This document shows positions 41,500 through 49,057 of a stretch of DNA of 51,890 bases, one piece after another. The first letter of the stretch is position 1. Every line of letters starts with the position of its first letter. The position numbers were made by a program, and so were the translations under genes. The DNA lies in IMG/VR virus record IMGVR_UViG_3300032397_000018, positions 1-51,890 of that record; one strand, 5' to 3'. The notes under the pieces are model-generated. The model had not been told where the DNA came from and searched no databases. It saw only the letters and a list, made by a program, of their open reading frames with translations. This stretch comes from a virus.

Positions 41500-43355
41500 C
41501 TGCACACGATCTCTATTCCCAAGCGTGCGCCAATGCCGCTGCTGCCAATCGTAAACGAGCGTGGAGACAATACCGCGATCCACGGCCAGGAGAAGTCGAA
41601 TCATGGTTGGCAACGCACTGCAACACGATTCGGAGAGAGGCACACAGCGAGATCAGATTCAATCCTTGCCCAACGTGCGGCAGGGACAACAAGAAACGTC
41701 CCAGTTGTCAGATCAATACCGATACCGGGCTTTGGCGTTGCCACGCTAAAGGCTGCTCTGGTAACTGGTTCTCGCTCACACGAGCTTTTGGAGATCCACT
41801 GCCAGAGAACGACCGCTACACAGATGATCCTCTGCGCGTGGACATTGCTATTGCTCAAAAATTACTCACGTCTGCCAGAAAAAATCCTCCATCATTGGTG
41901 ACGTCAGGCAAACATCCCGCCTTGCTAGAGTATTGCCATGGACGTGGTCTGACGGATTCAGCACTCAATGATTGGCGTGTGGCGTCGTTGGGTGAGCACT
42001 GTTTGCGTTGGCCCATCCACGTCTGGGGAAACGGTTGGCAGCTCGTCAACGCCAAAATCAAACGAGCCATCGTGCCTGTTGATTACGATGGAGCCAAAAG
42101 CTGGTTTGAAATTTCGGGTGGTCCCACGGGCATCTTGATTGGCCAACACCTGATCCACGCTCGACATGGGGAACGGCTGATCGTGACCGAAGGCGAAATG
42201 GACGCCATGGCCGGTTACTCCATCGGCATGCGGAATATCGTCAGTCTACCCAACGGAGCCAGTTCCGTAAACGTGGCGAGCCTGTTGCGGTACATCCCAG
42301 ACACCTGGGAAATATGGCTGTGCGTGGACATGGATGATGCTGGCAATAAATGCGCTGAACTATTTTACGCCCAGCTGGGATTTGAACGCGTGGCCAGGAT
42401 TATGATGCCTCACAAAGACCTGAATGCGTGGCTAATGGCTGATCCTGATTTGACACCTGAGCGAGTCCTTACTGCCGCAAAAGGTGTAACGGCACTCGTC
42501 GGCTGTGAAGCTACGCAGACGGGAATTGCAGTGCGTAAATACATGCAAGTCGGCGTGCGAACAGCTATTAATCTCGTGGACAACCGTATAATCGTTGATA
42601 CGCCGTGGCCTAAATTATCTCTGAGATTAGGAGGAGGTCTGCGAACAGGACAGACCACGGGTTTATTGGCTCCGTCTGGCGTGGGGAAAAGCACGCTAAT
42701 TAATCAGTGGCTCATCTATGCAGCGGCCAAAGGGGTGAAATGCGGGCTGATCAGCGTGGAAGGAGATCGAGAGGAATTAGACATCAATATCACACAGGCG
42801 ATTACTGGCTGGACAGGACATGATCCAGGTTCAGATGGTTTTGCAGCCGTGGCAAACAATATGATGGTCAGCGAAATAGAGGGATATCAGGTGCCGTGGC
42901 AGATGTGCAGCCAAGAATTCCAGGCCATGATCGAAAATGGAGCAAAACTGCTGGCGATCGACAATCTGGATTTCATCATGCCGCGATCCGATGCTCGTGT
43001 GCATGACATCAAAAGTCAGGCCTACGCATCGTTCGTTGAGCAAGCGCGTGATAACCAAGTCCATACTCTCGTGGTCTGGCAGCCAAAAAAAGTGGATCGT
43101 GCTGCTGCGGTGAATAGCGGGAACCAAAAAGGTCTTTCGCAGACGTTTCAAGATTCGGATAACTATTTGAATATCAATACTTGTGGCTCTTGCCGCCGTA
43201 TTGAAATCGAAAAATGCCGTCGTATCGGATTCGTGCCAGGTGATAACAGTGTGCTGTTGCGCTATCATCAGAGCAAACGATGCCTGTACGAAGTTCCGGA
43301 AGACGATCACGACACACGGGGAGAAGCGTGGCGTCAGGCAACGTCAGACCTCTAG
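41496..43355 (+). CDS. Primase-helicase (T7 gp4/Twinkle-like)
   Basis: The 619-residue product has an N-terminal zinc-binding domain (CPTCGRDNKKRPSC ... CHAKGC, from about residue 58). A TOPRIM-type primase follows, with IVTEGEMDAM near 230 and LCVDMDDAGN near 277 supplying Glu and Asp residues. A RecA-like helicase has Walker A APSGVGKST near 393-401 and Walker B LLAIDNLDF near 485. A later VVWQPKK corresponds to a C-terminal helicase motif. It makes RNA primers and unwinds DNA at the phage fork; no DNA polymerase is encoded, so a host polymerase must be recruited. Confidence 0.9.
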   Translation: MTAHDLYSQACANAAAANRKRAWRQYRDPRPGEVESWLATHCNTIRREAHSEIRFNPCPTCGRDNKKRPSCQINTDTGLWRCHAKGCSGNWFSLTRAFGDPLPENDRYTDDPLRVDIAIAQKLLTSARKNPPSLVTSGKHPALLEYCHGRGLTDSALNDWRVASLGEHCLRWPIHVWGNGWQLVNAKIKRAIVPVDYDGAKSWFEISGGPTGILIGQHLIHARHGERLIVTEGEMDAMAGYSIGMRNIVSLPNGASSVNVASLLRYIPDTWEIWLCVDMDDAGNKCAELFYAQLGFERVARIMMPHKDLNAWLMADPDLTPERVLTAAKGVTALVGCEATQTGIAVRKYMQVGVRTAINLVDNRIIVDTPWPKLSLRLGGGLRTGQTTGLLAPSGVGKSTLINQWLIYAAAKGVKCGLISVEGDREELDINITQAITGWTGHDPGSDGFAAVANNMMVSEIEGYQVPWQMCSQEFQAMIENGAKLLAIDNLDFIMPRSDARVHDIKSQAYASFVEQARDNQVHTLVVWQPKKVDRAAAVNSGNQKGLSQTFQDSDNYLNINTCGSCRRIEIEKCRRIGFVPGDNSVLLRYHQSKRCLYEVPEDDHDTRGEAWRQATSDL

Positions 43356-43369
43356 CCACAGGAGTTCTT

Positions 43370-44509
43370 ATGTGTTTTGGGCACGCAATTATCGCTGTAT
43401 TACTCATGTTCAACTCCGCATTGGCACTGTCCAATGACACGCCAACGTGGACAGCTGAGACTAGATTGACGTCAGATAATCCAAAAATTACAGGTTTGAA
43501 AATCCCACCGAATTGGCAGCAATCGGTCAAGTTTGAATCCGTATTGGTTCGAGGTGCCTTACCTGCCAAGTTTGATTGGCGTGACAAAGGCTTGTCCGAT
43601 GTTCGCGACCAAGGTTCTTGTGGGTCGTGTTGGGCATTTTCGATCGCGGCGACGATGGAAGACCTGATGAAGTTGACGGGGATCTCCACTCCTCTGTCGC
43701 AGCAACACGTGTTGTCATGTAATCCGCAGGGCTATGGCTGCAATGGTGGATGGTTTGACGCATCCGACGTGTTTGTCAATCCAGGTACCGTGACCGCCAA
43801 TCAATGGGCATACACTGCCAAACAAGAATCGTGCCGAACTAACCTCAAATATGGAGAAAAGTTACAGTCCATGACATTCCTGCCTGGAGCAGAAAATGGT
43901 AAGGCAGTACCTGCCGTGGACCAGATCAAAGCTGCGATCTATCAATATGGCCCAATCTCCGTGGCCGTGGCCGCTTCCAACGCATTTAGCAGTTACAGAT
44001 CAGGTATTTTCAACACGTGCGGGGACACCAACATCAATCACGCGGTCAATCTCGTCGGATGGAATGATGACGGTGGTTATTGGATCATGCGCAATAGCTG
44101 GAGATCGTCGTGGGGAGAAAACGGCTACATGCGAATCAAGTACGGCTGCAACGAGATCGGTTATTCAGCCAACTATTTCAAATATCGCCTGTCGCCGACA
44201 CCAGGGCCAGGGCCAGGGCCAGATCCAGAACCAACACCGACACCAGAACCAGAACCAACATGTACGCCACAAGCAAAAGCCGATGCTGGCGCTGATCAAA
44301 CCATCAATAAAAACGAATTTGTGTTGCTTGGAACACCTGCTCTAAAAGGACATAAGTATGCGTGGTCAATCAAAGAATTCCCGAATCACACATGGAAAGT
44401 AGCGCAGGTCAAAGCACGCGGATTTCGTCGAGGTGTCATGACATTCCTTTTGACCGCAACAACTAGGTGTGGATCTGCTACAGATAGTGTAATACTGACC
44501 GTACACTGA
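43370..44509 (+). CDS. Secreted papain-like (C1A) cysteine protease with PKD-like C-terminus
   Basis: This 379-residue protein begins with a Sec signal (MCFGHAIIAVLLMFNSALA) after AGGAGTTCTT. The mature enzyme shows the C1A signature: PAKFDWRDKG, then VRDQGSCGSCWAFS (about residues 79-92, catalytic Cys and oxyanion Gln), INHAVNLVGW (His near 224) and RNSWRSSWGENGYMRI (Asn near 243). NPQGYGCNGG is also typical. A repetitive Gly/Pro/Glu linker (about 280-301) leads to a PKD-like domain (CTPQAKADAGADQTINKNEFVLLG). C1A proteases are rare in phages. Targets could be host surface proteins or released cell contents; substrate is unknown. Confidence 0.93.
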   Translation: MCFGHAIIAVLLMFNSALALSNDTPTWTAETRLTSDNPKITGLKIPPNWQQSVKFESVLVRGALPAKFDWRDKGLSDVRDQGSCGSCWAFSIAATMEDLMKLTGISTPLSQQHVLSCNPQGYGCNGGWFDASDVFVNPGTVTANQWAYTAKQESCRTNLKYGEKLQSMTFLPGAENGKAVPAVDQIKAAIYQYGPISVAVAASNAFSSYRSGIFNTCGDTNINHAVNLVGWNDDGGYWIMRNSWRSSWGENGYMRIKYGCNEIGYSANYFKYRLSPTPGPGPGPDPEPTPTPEPEPTCTPQAKADAGADQTINKNEFVLLGTPALKGHKYAWSIKEFPNHTWKVAQVKARGFRRGVMTFLLTATTRCGSATDSVILTVH

Positions 44510-44522
44510 GGAAAGCATTTTC

Positions 44523-44559
44523 CCATGGCTATGGTCTCCCGGCCATGGCCTTTTTTTTT
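44523..44559 (+). terminator. Rho-independent terminator
   Basis: CCATGGC 44523-44529 pairs with GCCATGG 44542-44548, then CC and nine T residues (44551-44559). It ends the protease transcript just before the ParB-methyltransferase gene. Confidence 0.9.
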
Positions 44560-44570
44560 AGGAAATATCC

Positions 44571-45887
44571 ATGCCAATTAATAACGAAAAAATCGTGCGT
44601 ATAGCATGCGCAGCAGCACTTACGTTGCCGCTGGAACAATTGCAGCCGTTGCAAGGTGGACTGAAAAAACTGTCTCCTGAGAACGCAGCCAAACTTCGTC
44701 GAGAGATTGTCGAACTAGGTTTCAGCGCACCATTCCACGTCTGGCAGAGCGATCACGGTAATTACATCCTGGACGGCCACCAACGGTTCGCTGTGCTCGC
44801 GGAGATGCAAATCGAGGGGTGGATCGTCCCAGACCTTCCCGTGGCTCTGATCGACGCAACAGACGTCTCAGAAGCCAAACGCAAACTGCTGGCTCTGGCG
44901 AGCAGTTACGGTCACATGACTCCACAAAGTTTGTCCGAATATTTAGAAGACGCTGGGATTGCTTTTGACGAAGCCGTGGAGAGATACGAACTGCCTGACA
45001 TCAATTACGAGGCCATGCGGGAATTATTGACTGATGAGGGTTTTTGGAGAGAAGAAGAAGAAGAAAACAAACTGCCAGATGACAAAATAGATGATGTGCC
45101 AGAGATACTGGACTCTTTTGTCCAGCCAGGAGAAATTTGGCAACTCGGAAATCATCGGCTGATGTGTGGGGACAGTACGAAGCGTGAGGATGTCGAACGC
45201 CTGATGGATGGGAAAAAGGCAGACATGGTATTCACGGATCCCCCGTATGGAGTGTCATACGAAAAAAAATGTCACGATATTTTCCACTCAAATAGAGTTA
45301 CATCCAAGATTACCAACGACGATATTTCCGTTGATGACCTGACAATTGTCATTAGAGCAGCATTCAAAAACATCAATGCATTTATTGAAGATAAATCGAC
45401 ATATTACATTTGCTCTCCGCAAGGTGGTGATATGGGTTTGATGATGATGATGATGAAAGAAGAAAATATTCCATGTCGTCATGTAATTATTTGGCTCAAA
45501 AATGCACCTGTATTTTCGATGGGTCGTCTCGATTACGATTACCAGCACGAACCGATTTTGTTTGGATGGTCGCCGAACCGATCACATCACAAAAACACGC
45601 ATGAAGGGCAATGGCAGAGCAGTACGTGGCCGTGTAACCGGGAAGTCAATAAACTCGATCCCACGATGAAGCCTGTGGATTTGATGGTAAATGCCATCAC
45701 AAATAGTTGTCCTTCTGCGGGACGTGTGATGGATCTTTTTCTCGGCTCTGGATCGACGATGATCGCGTGCGAGCAGACCAATCGTCGTTGTTTCGGCATG
45801 GAGATCGATCCACATTACTGCTCTGTAGCCATTACGCGATGGCAGGATCTGACAGGCAAAACAGCTCACAGAGTAGAACCCACTTAA
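44571..45887 (+). CDS. ParB-like/DNA methyltransferase fusion (N6-adenine likely)
   Basis: This 438-residue protein has an N-terminal ParB/Srx-like domain with LDGHQRFAVLAEM near residues 66-78, often fused to methyltransferases. A helical part ends in an acidic stretch (REEEEENKLPDD). The methyltransferase domain has TDPPYGVS near 223-230 and DLFLGSGSTM near 387-396, again order IV then I. DPPY favours N6-adenine modification. TTAGGAAATATCC is the ribosome site. Together with the enzyme at 1539 the phage could carry two different DNA marks, which suits evasion of several restriction systems. Confidence 0.9.
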   Translation: MPINNEKIVRIACAAALTLPLEQLQPLQGGLKKLSPENAAKLRREIVELGFSAPFHVWQSDHGNYILDGHQRFAVLAEMQIEGWIVPDLPVALIDATDVSEAKRKLLALASSYGHMTPQSLSEYLEDAGIAFDEAVERYELPDINYEAMRELLTDEGFWREEEEENKLPDDKIDDVPEILDSFVQPGEIWQLGNHRLMCGDSTKREDVERLMDGKKADMVFTDPPYGVSYEKKCHDIFHSNRVTSKITNDDISVDDLTIVIRAAFKNINAFIEDKSTYYICSPQGGDMGLMMMMMKEENIPCRHVIIWLKNAPVFSMGRLDYDYQHEPILFGWSPNRSHHKNTHEGQWQSSTWPCNREVNKLDPTMKPVDLMVNAITNSCPSAGRVMDLFLGSGSTMIACEQTNRRCFGMEIDPHYCSVAITRWQDLTGKTAHRVEPT

Positions 45888-45902
45888 TATTCTTAGCTTT
45901 GT

Positions 45903-46037
45903 AGCCCTGCACCAGCCGAAAAACGGCTGGCGTTTTTTTAGCTTGCCTGAAAGCCACGACTGTGGCTCATGACGTGGTCTCACTCAATTTGAGACACAAA
46001 AATGTCGATGATTCATTAACAAACAAAGGAGAAAAGT
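45903..46037 (+). promoter_or_regulatory. Structured leader, copy 1 (terminator plus hairpins)
   Basis: The element begins with a terminator, CCAGCCG 45912-45918 pairing with CGGCTGG 45924-45930, then T7. TTGCCTGAAAGCC, a GCCAC/GTGGC hairpin and a second hairpin (GTCTCA / TGAGAC) follow. It ends ACAAACAAAGGAGAAA at the gene start. The whole layout is repeated at 46295-46465. Loops differ and stems are kept, partly with compensating changes. A TTGAGA-17-TTCATT promoter-like pair overlaps the last hairpin. Confidence 0.75.
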
Positions 46038-46280
46038 ATGAAGTCAAGTGATCAGGCCACGGCCTTCGAGGAGGCGGTCAAGGCGGATGAGGCGGCTTGG
46101 GTAGCTGTTGAGAAGGCGGCCAAGGCGGTCACAGCGGCGAAGGCCAACATCGCGGTGCATTGGGCGGCCTTCGAGGAGGCGGCGGCTAAGGAGGATAAGA
46201 CGGCTTGGGTAGCCGTCGAGGAAGCGGCCAAGGCGGTCACGGCGGCGAAGGCGATCAAGGCGGCCATCAAAGCTACTTAA
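46038..46280 (+). CDS. Alanine-rich repeat protein A
   Basis: The 80-residue product contains two units of about 35 residues (period 105 bp), for example FEEAVKADEAAWVAVEKAAK then FEEAAAKEDKTAWVAVEEAAK. It is almost wholly A, K, E, V, W and should form long amphipathic helix. Composition is GC-rich against its neighbours. AAAGGAGAAAAGT gives a good start. The reverse strand is also open across it, because of base composition. Similar Ala-Lys-rich proteins can bind nucleic acids or coat surfaces, but I do not assign a function. Confidence 0.72.
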   Translation: MKSSDQATAFEEAVKADEAAWVAVEKAAKAVTAAKANIAVHWAAFEEAAAKEDKTAWVAVEEAAKAVTAAKAIKAAIKAT

Positions 46281-46294
46281 TCCCACTTAAATTA

Positions 46295-46465
46295 GCCCTG
46301 CACCAGCCGAAAAACGGCTGGCGTTTTTTTTGAACTTGCCTGAAAGCCGCAACTGTGGCACATGATACGGCGTCACTAATTTTGTGACACGGAAATCCCG
46401 ATACTCCAAATGTTATAATGTTATGAGGAAGTCAATGTTTCATGAACAAACAAAGGAGAAAGAGT
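46295..46465 (+). promoter_or_regulatory. Structured leader, copy 2 with extended -10
   Basis: Copy 2 has the same terminator (46303-46320, then T8), the TTGCCTGAAAGCC box, and a GCCGC/GTGGC hairpin with one G-U pair. The GTCAC/GTGAC hairpin follows, in the position of copy 1's GTCTCA/TGAGAC. It adds TGTTATAAT at 46411-46419, an extended -10. The end AACAAACAAAGGAGAAA is shared with copy 1. Similarity is greatest in the paired parts, which points to a functional RNA or repeat-driven control element. Confidence 0.75.
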
Positions 46466-46981
46466 ATGAAAAAGTCAAAAGGAGCAAAAATGGACGCTGA
46501 AAAAAATCTCAAGCGCAACGAGAATAGCCACATCTATCAACTGCGTGTGGCGTACAAAAAGGAACTGGCCGCAGGAAACAAGGATGGAATCGTCGAAAAA
46601 CTGCATCAATTGACGCAGGCTGCGAGTACCTACAACGTCAAATATGGTGCCAACGTGAGCATCATCCCAGAGGCCAAAAACGGCCACGCCACGGCAGGCA
46701 AAAGCAAGGGCAGTGGAAATGCCCAACCAACGACCGAAGTCGCGCCAGAAGCGAAGCCTGCGGCTCAGCCTCCGACACCATCGGTACAGCAGGCAATCGC
46801 CATAGCCTCGGGGTTACGAGATGGTAGGCCTGTGACGTATCGATGCGAGAAGGCCGATATCACGTTGGCTGTGGTGCGCGATTACCTGATGATCGGCATC
46901 GGCGATGAGGCAACTGCAATCTCTAAGGCCGATCTGATCGCCATGACCGCGTGGCTGCGGCAGCATTGCCCGTGTGATTAA
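46466..46981 (+). CDS. Basic/linker protein, unknown
   Basis: The 171-residue product starts at ATG 46466 because the leader shared with copy 1 ends there (AAAGGAGAAAGAGT). An ATG 24 bases upstream lies within the ribosome-site motif. The first 60 residues are lysine-rich and helical, then a proline/alanine-rich linker (PEAKPAAQPPTPS), then a compact C-terminal domain (QQAIAIASGLRDGRPVTYRCEKADITLAVVRDYLMIGIG) that could bind a ligand. Two cysteines end the chain (HCPCD). Function unknown. Confidence 0.68.
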   Translation: MKKSKGAKMDAEKNLKRNENSHIYQLRVAYKKELAAGNKDGIVEKLHQLTQAASTYNVKYGANVSIIPEAKNGHATAGKSKGSGNAQPTTEVAPEAKPAAQPPTPSVQQAIAIASGLRDGRPVTYRCEKADITLAVVRDYLMIGIGDEATAISKADLIAMTAWLRQHCPCD

Positions 46982-46987
46982 CGACCA

Positions 46988-47350
46988 ATGAAAAGAAGCA
47001 GAAATGCGGCGGAGGCAGCTCGGGTGGCAGCGGAGATGGCTTGGATGGCGGCGGAGATGGCTTGGAGGGCAGCGAAGGCAGAGATTGGCACGAAGGCGGC
47101 GGCGGCCTGGGTGGTGGCGGCGGATGCTGCCAACCTGGCCGCTGAAGCCTGGGATGCGGCAAAGGCAGAGATGGCGGCGGAGATGGCTTGGATGGCAGCG
47201 AAGGCAGAGATTGGCACGAAGGCGGCGGCGGCCTGGGTGGTGGCGGCGGATGCTGCCAACCTGGCCGCTGAAGCCTGGGATGCGGCAAAGGCAGAGCATG
47301 ATAGATCGATCGCTAGGAGACACTTATGTACGCCAAAAAAATCCCTATGA
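46988..47350 (+). CDS. Alanine/tryptophan-rich repeat protein B
   Basis: This 120-residue protein contains two nearly exact units of 42 residues, with AEMAW, AAKAEIGTKAAAAWVV and AANLAAEAWDAAKAE, all very rich in Ala with periodic Trp. The composition is much more GC-rich than the window. No Shine-Dalgarno sequence is visible; the start is 6 bases after the preceding stop, so it depends on coupling. It resembles protein A at 46038 in style but not in exact units. It is probably all helical. Its end overlaps the next gene start by 25 bases. Confidence 0.65.
   Translation: MKRSRNAAEAARVAAEMAWMAAEMAWRAAKAEIGTKAAAAWVVAADAANLAAEAWDAAKAEMAAEMAWMAAKAEIGTKAAAAWVVAADAANLAAEAWDAAKAEHDRSIARRHLCTPKKSL
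47055..47296. repeat. 126-bp tandem duplication
   Basis: Unit 47055-47180 is repeated at 47181-47296 with few changes (for example GGAGGG for GGATGG near the start). The period of 126 bp keeps the frame of the alanine-rich protein. Near identity indicates a recent event. Confidence 0.9.
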
Positions 47351-47592
47351 AAGTGTTGTCGCGCTATGTCTCTATCATCCAAATGATGCGACAAGATCTT
47401 GACCAGATGAGCAGCGCTACGGTGGTGATGTGCGATCAAATTAGATCGGAATTGCACAGAGGAATAGCGTTGTTGGCCGGCGTGCACAAAGATGATGCCG
47501 AGTTCGAATCGTGGTTGAGCAAAACGGTAGAGCATATGCTGGACTGTCACGTATCTGTTACGGAGGAACTGAAAAATGCAGATCGCGATTGA
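47326..47592 (+). CDS. Small helical protein, unknown
   Basis: The 88-residue product starts after TAGGAGACACTT. It is almost wholly helical (MKVLSRYVSIIQMMRQDLDQMSSATVVMCDQIRSELHRGIALLAGV), with paired cysteines (MCDQI, LDCH). Its size and charge pattern fit a small dimeric regulator or chaperone. The end overlaps the next gene by 17 bases. No family recognised. Confidence 0.65.
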   Translation: MYAKKIPMKVLSRYVSIIQMMRQDLDQMSSATVVMCDQIRSELHRGIALLAGVHKDDAEFESWLSKTVEHMLDCHVSVTEELKNADRD

Positions 47593-47782
47593 TTGGGAAT
47601 CAGCGCCTGAGTGGGCCAATTTTTGCGCTGAAGACTTTCGCCAAGGGTTCTGGTGGCTAGAGTGCGAGCCTCATCCCGTGGATAAAAGCACCAATGTCTC
47701 AAAATCAACCCAGGGACGGGTTTCATCTGTAGGAACCCCTAATTATTTTCAAGCGACAACAGTGATTAAAAGACCAAAATGA
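47576..47782 (+). CDS. Small acidic N-terminal protein, unknown
   Basis: The 68-residue product starts with GGAGGAACTGAAAA as ribosome site. Its first half is acidic and tryptophan-rich (IDWESAPEWANFCAEDFRQGFWWLECEPH), the second half polar and basic (STQGRVSSVGTPNYFQATTVIKRPK). Such a Trp/acid patch can mimic DNA or bind proteins, as in small anti-restriction proteins, but this is only a possibility. It overlaps both neighbours. Confidence 0.6.
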   Translation: MQIAIDWESAPEWANFCAEDFRQGFWWLECEPHPVDKSTNVSKSTQGRVSSVGTPNYFQATTVIKRPK

Positions 47783-47937
47783 TTCCAAAAATAATTGCGT
47801 GGTTGGAACTTACCGCGCCAATGGAAATGTGGCTTTACCTCGCGGCAACTTTCACAATTTCGATTGTGTCGTTGTGGATCGCGTTTGCTTCCAAAAGATG
47901 GAAAGAAGGCATCAGGAACAGGAAATTGCAAGATTAA
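47779..47937 (+). CDS. 52-residue single-pass membrane protein
   Basis: A short gene from ATG 47779 to TAA 47935-47937. It begins MIPKIIAWLELTAPMEMWLYLA and has one hydrophobic stretch (MWLYLAATFTISIVSLWIAFA), then a basic tail (KRWKEGIRNRKLQD). It overlaps the start of the next gene in another frame. The start overlaps the previous stop (ATGA form), which supports translation. The membrane prediction is from composition only; function unknown. Confidence 0.55.
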   Translation: MIPKIIAWLELTAPMEMWLYLAATFTISIVSLWIAFASKRWKEGIRNRKLQD

Positions 47938-48470
47938 TCGGTCGCATCGGTCGCTTTGCGTGGTGTGGAGTGGCCAATCCCATGCTGATAGAGGATTACA
48001 TGAACCAGTACCAGACTATTCCCAACGACATTTTGGACGCAATGTTGATCGACATCCCAGACTTATACCATCACGTGCAAAGTTTGCGTGGTGCCAGTTC
48101 TGATCTCGTGGCAGAGATTTTTGAACGAGATATTGCTACCATTTATTTGACGTCAGAAGTATCCGATAAAGATACGAAATCATTGAGTAATAGTGACGTA
48201 GCAAATTTGGTGTTGACACGCAAACGCCTGGGATGGGAGTTGCTTAGAGCCAAACGAGCAATAATGCATGGGTTGAACTCCGCATTGCACGCGGCAATAT
48301 GCTCATCAGATACCAGAAAGATTGAAAAAATGCTTGATGCGTGCTCCCAGTACGAGAGCGTGTTCAATTTGGATTTGAGTGAGAGTGACGAGGCGTGCTC
48401 CCAGTACGGCAGGAGATTAAGATTGAGTGACGACGAAATAAAAATGCTGCTGTTGCTCAAAAACAAATAA
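47898..48470 (+). CDS. Helical protein, unknown
   Basis: Start is taken at ATG 47898 (MERRHQEQEIARLIGRIGRF); the open frame extends to 47799, but that part overlaps the small membrane gene. The product would be 190 residues, helical, with a Tyr/Asp-rich middle (DYMNQYQTIPNDILDAMLIDIPDLYHH). Near the C-terminus two copies of ACSQY occur, from a repeated 16-bp DNA segment near 48340 and 48393. No strong ribosome site is seen at either start. Function unknown. Confidence 0.5.
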   Translation: MERRHQEQEIARLIGRIGRFAWCGVANPMLIEDYMNQYQTIPNDILDAMLIDIPDLYHHVQSLRGASSDLVAEIFERDIATIYLTSEVSDKDTKSLSNSDVANLVLTRKRLGWELLRAKRAIMHGLNSALHAAICSSDTRKIEKMLDACSQYESVFNLDLSESDEACSQYGRRLRLSDDEIKMLLLLKNK

Positions 48471-48530
48471 CGGACACAGAGACAATTCCTGTTGTGTCAC
48501 GATATTTGTACGGCGTAATATGCCTGCCCT

Positions 48531-48749
48531 ATGGGCGATTTATCCATTCTCGAATTACGTGCAAAAACGGCGAAAGGTGCTACCTTTAAAGTGGAGGTAG
48601 CCGACGTGCTGGAATTATTTCGTCGGCTGCATGTGGCAGAATCGAGAGATCGCCAGACCAAGGCAAGTGTCGAGTTGTTGCAGGCACTCATGAAATTGGA
48701 CGACCAAATGACAGATAAGACCATAAAAATCATGCGAAAATTTAAATAA
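48531..48749 (+). CDS. Small protein, unknown
   Basis: The 72-residue product (MGDLSILELRAKTAKGATFKVEVADVLELFRRLHVAESRD) is helical with a strand at the start, and basic at the end. A TTGTGT-18-TAATAT promoter-like pair lies at about 48495-48524, 7 bases before the start. No clear Shine-Dalgarno. It faces the minus-strand unit at 48757, only 7 bases away, so it ends a plus-strand transcript there. Function unknown. Confidence 0.55.
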   Translation: MGDLSILELRAKTAKGATFKVEVADVLELFRRLHVAESRDRQTKASVELLQALMKLDDQMTDKTIKIMRKFK

Positions 48750-48756
48750 TTGCTCT

Positions 48757-48984
48757 TTATTTTCCCTTCAGCTTTTGTAGCGCGTAAACCATGTTAAGCG
48801 CCTGCTCTAACGCCTCTTTTTCCAGTTCTTTGATTTGCAGATATGCTGGTGTAGGGTCGATAATCGCCTTGAGTAAATGCGCTCCCTCAACCTGGAATGT
48901 CAATAATTTAGATTGTTGTTCGGAGACCAATTCGATCATTTTGGTGAGCGAACATGTCGAACATGTTTGGCAGTGCAAATCCAT
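48757..48984 (-). CDS. Small cysteine-rich coiled-coil protein, in RebB-like unit
   Basis: The 75-residue minus-strand product starts at ATG 48984, chosen because GGGAGGCACGCT precedes it; the open frame extends to 49167 but overlaps the next gene. The N-terminus has HCQTCSTCSL (a CxxC..C pattern), followed by a long helix (IELVSEQQSKLLTFQVEGAHLLKAI) and a second helix (QIKELEKEALEQALNMVYALQKL). It lies just downstream of the RebB-like gene, after a terminator. It may act with it, but no family is recognised. Confidence 0.68.
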   Translation of the reverse strand: MDLHCQTCSTCSLTKMIELVSEQQSKLLTFQVEGAHLLKAIIDPTPAYLQIKELEKEALEQALNMVYALQKLKGK

Positions 48985-49014
48985 AGCGTGCCTCCCAGGC
49001 GTCACAAATAAGAA

Positions 49015-49034
49015 AGGCTGGTCTGAACCAGCCT
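49015..49034 (-). terminator. Terminator of RebB-like gene
   Basis: AGGCTGGT 49015-49022 and ACCAGCCT 49027-49034 form an 8-bp perfect stem with a 4-base loop. Read on the minus strand it follows the RebB-like stop and is followed by TTCTTATTTG, a moderate T-tract. Read-through would feed the 48984 gene. Confidence 0.8.
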
Positions 49035-49057
49035 CCCTATCGGTTAATCTATCACGA

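Noticed and set aside
46978-47619. Long minus-strand frame (213 codons) opposite the alanine-rich gene
   Set aside because: It has no ribosome site and only mirrors the GC-rich repeat; the plus-strand gene starts next to its neighbour and the downstream gene has a good start.
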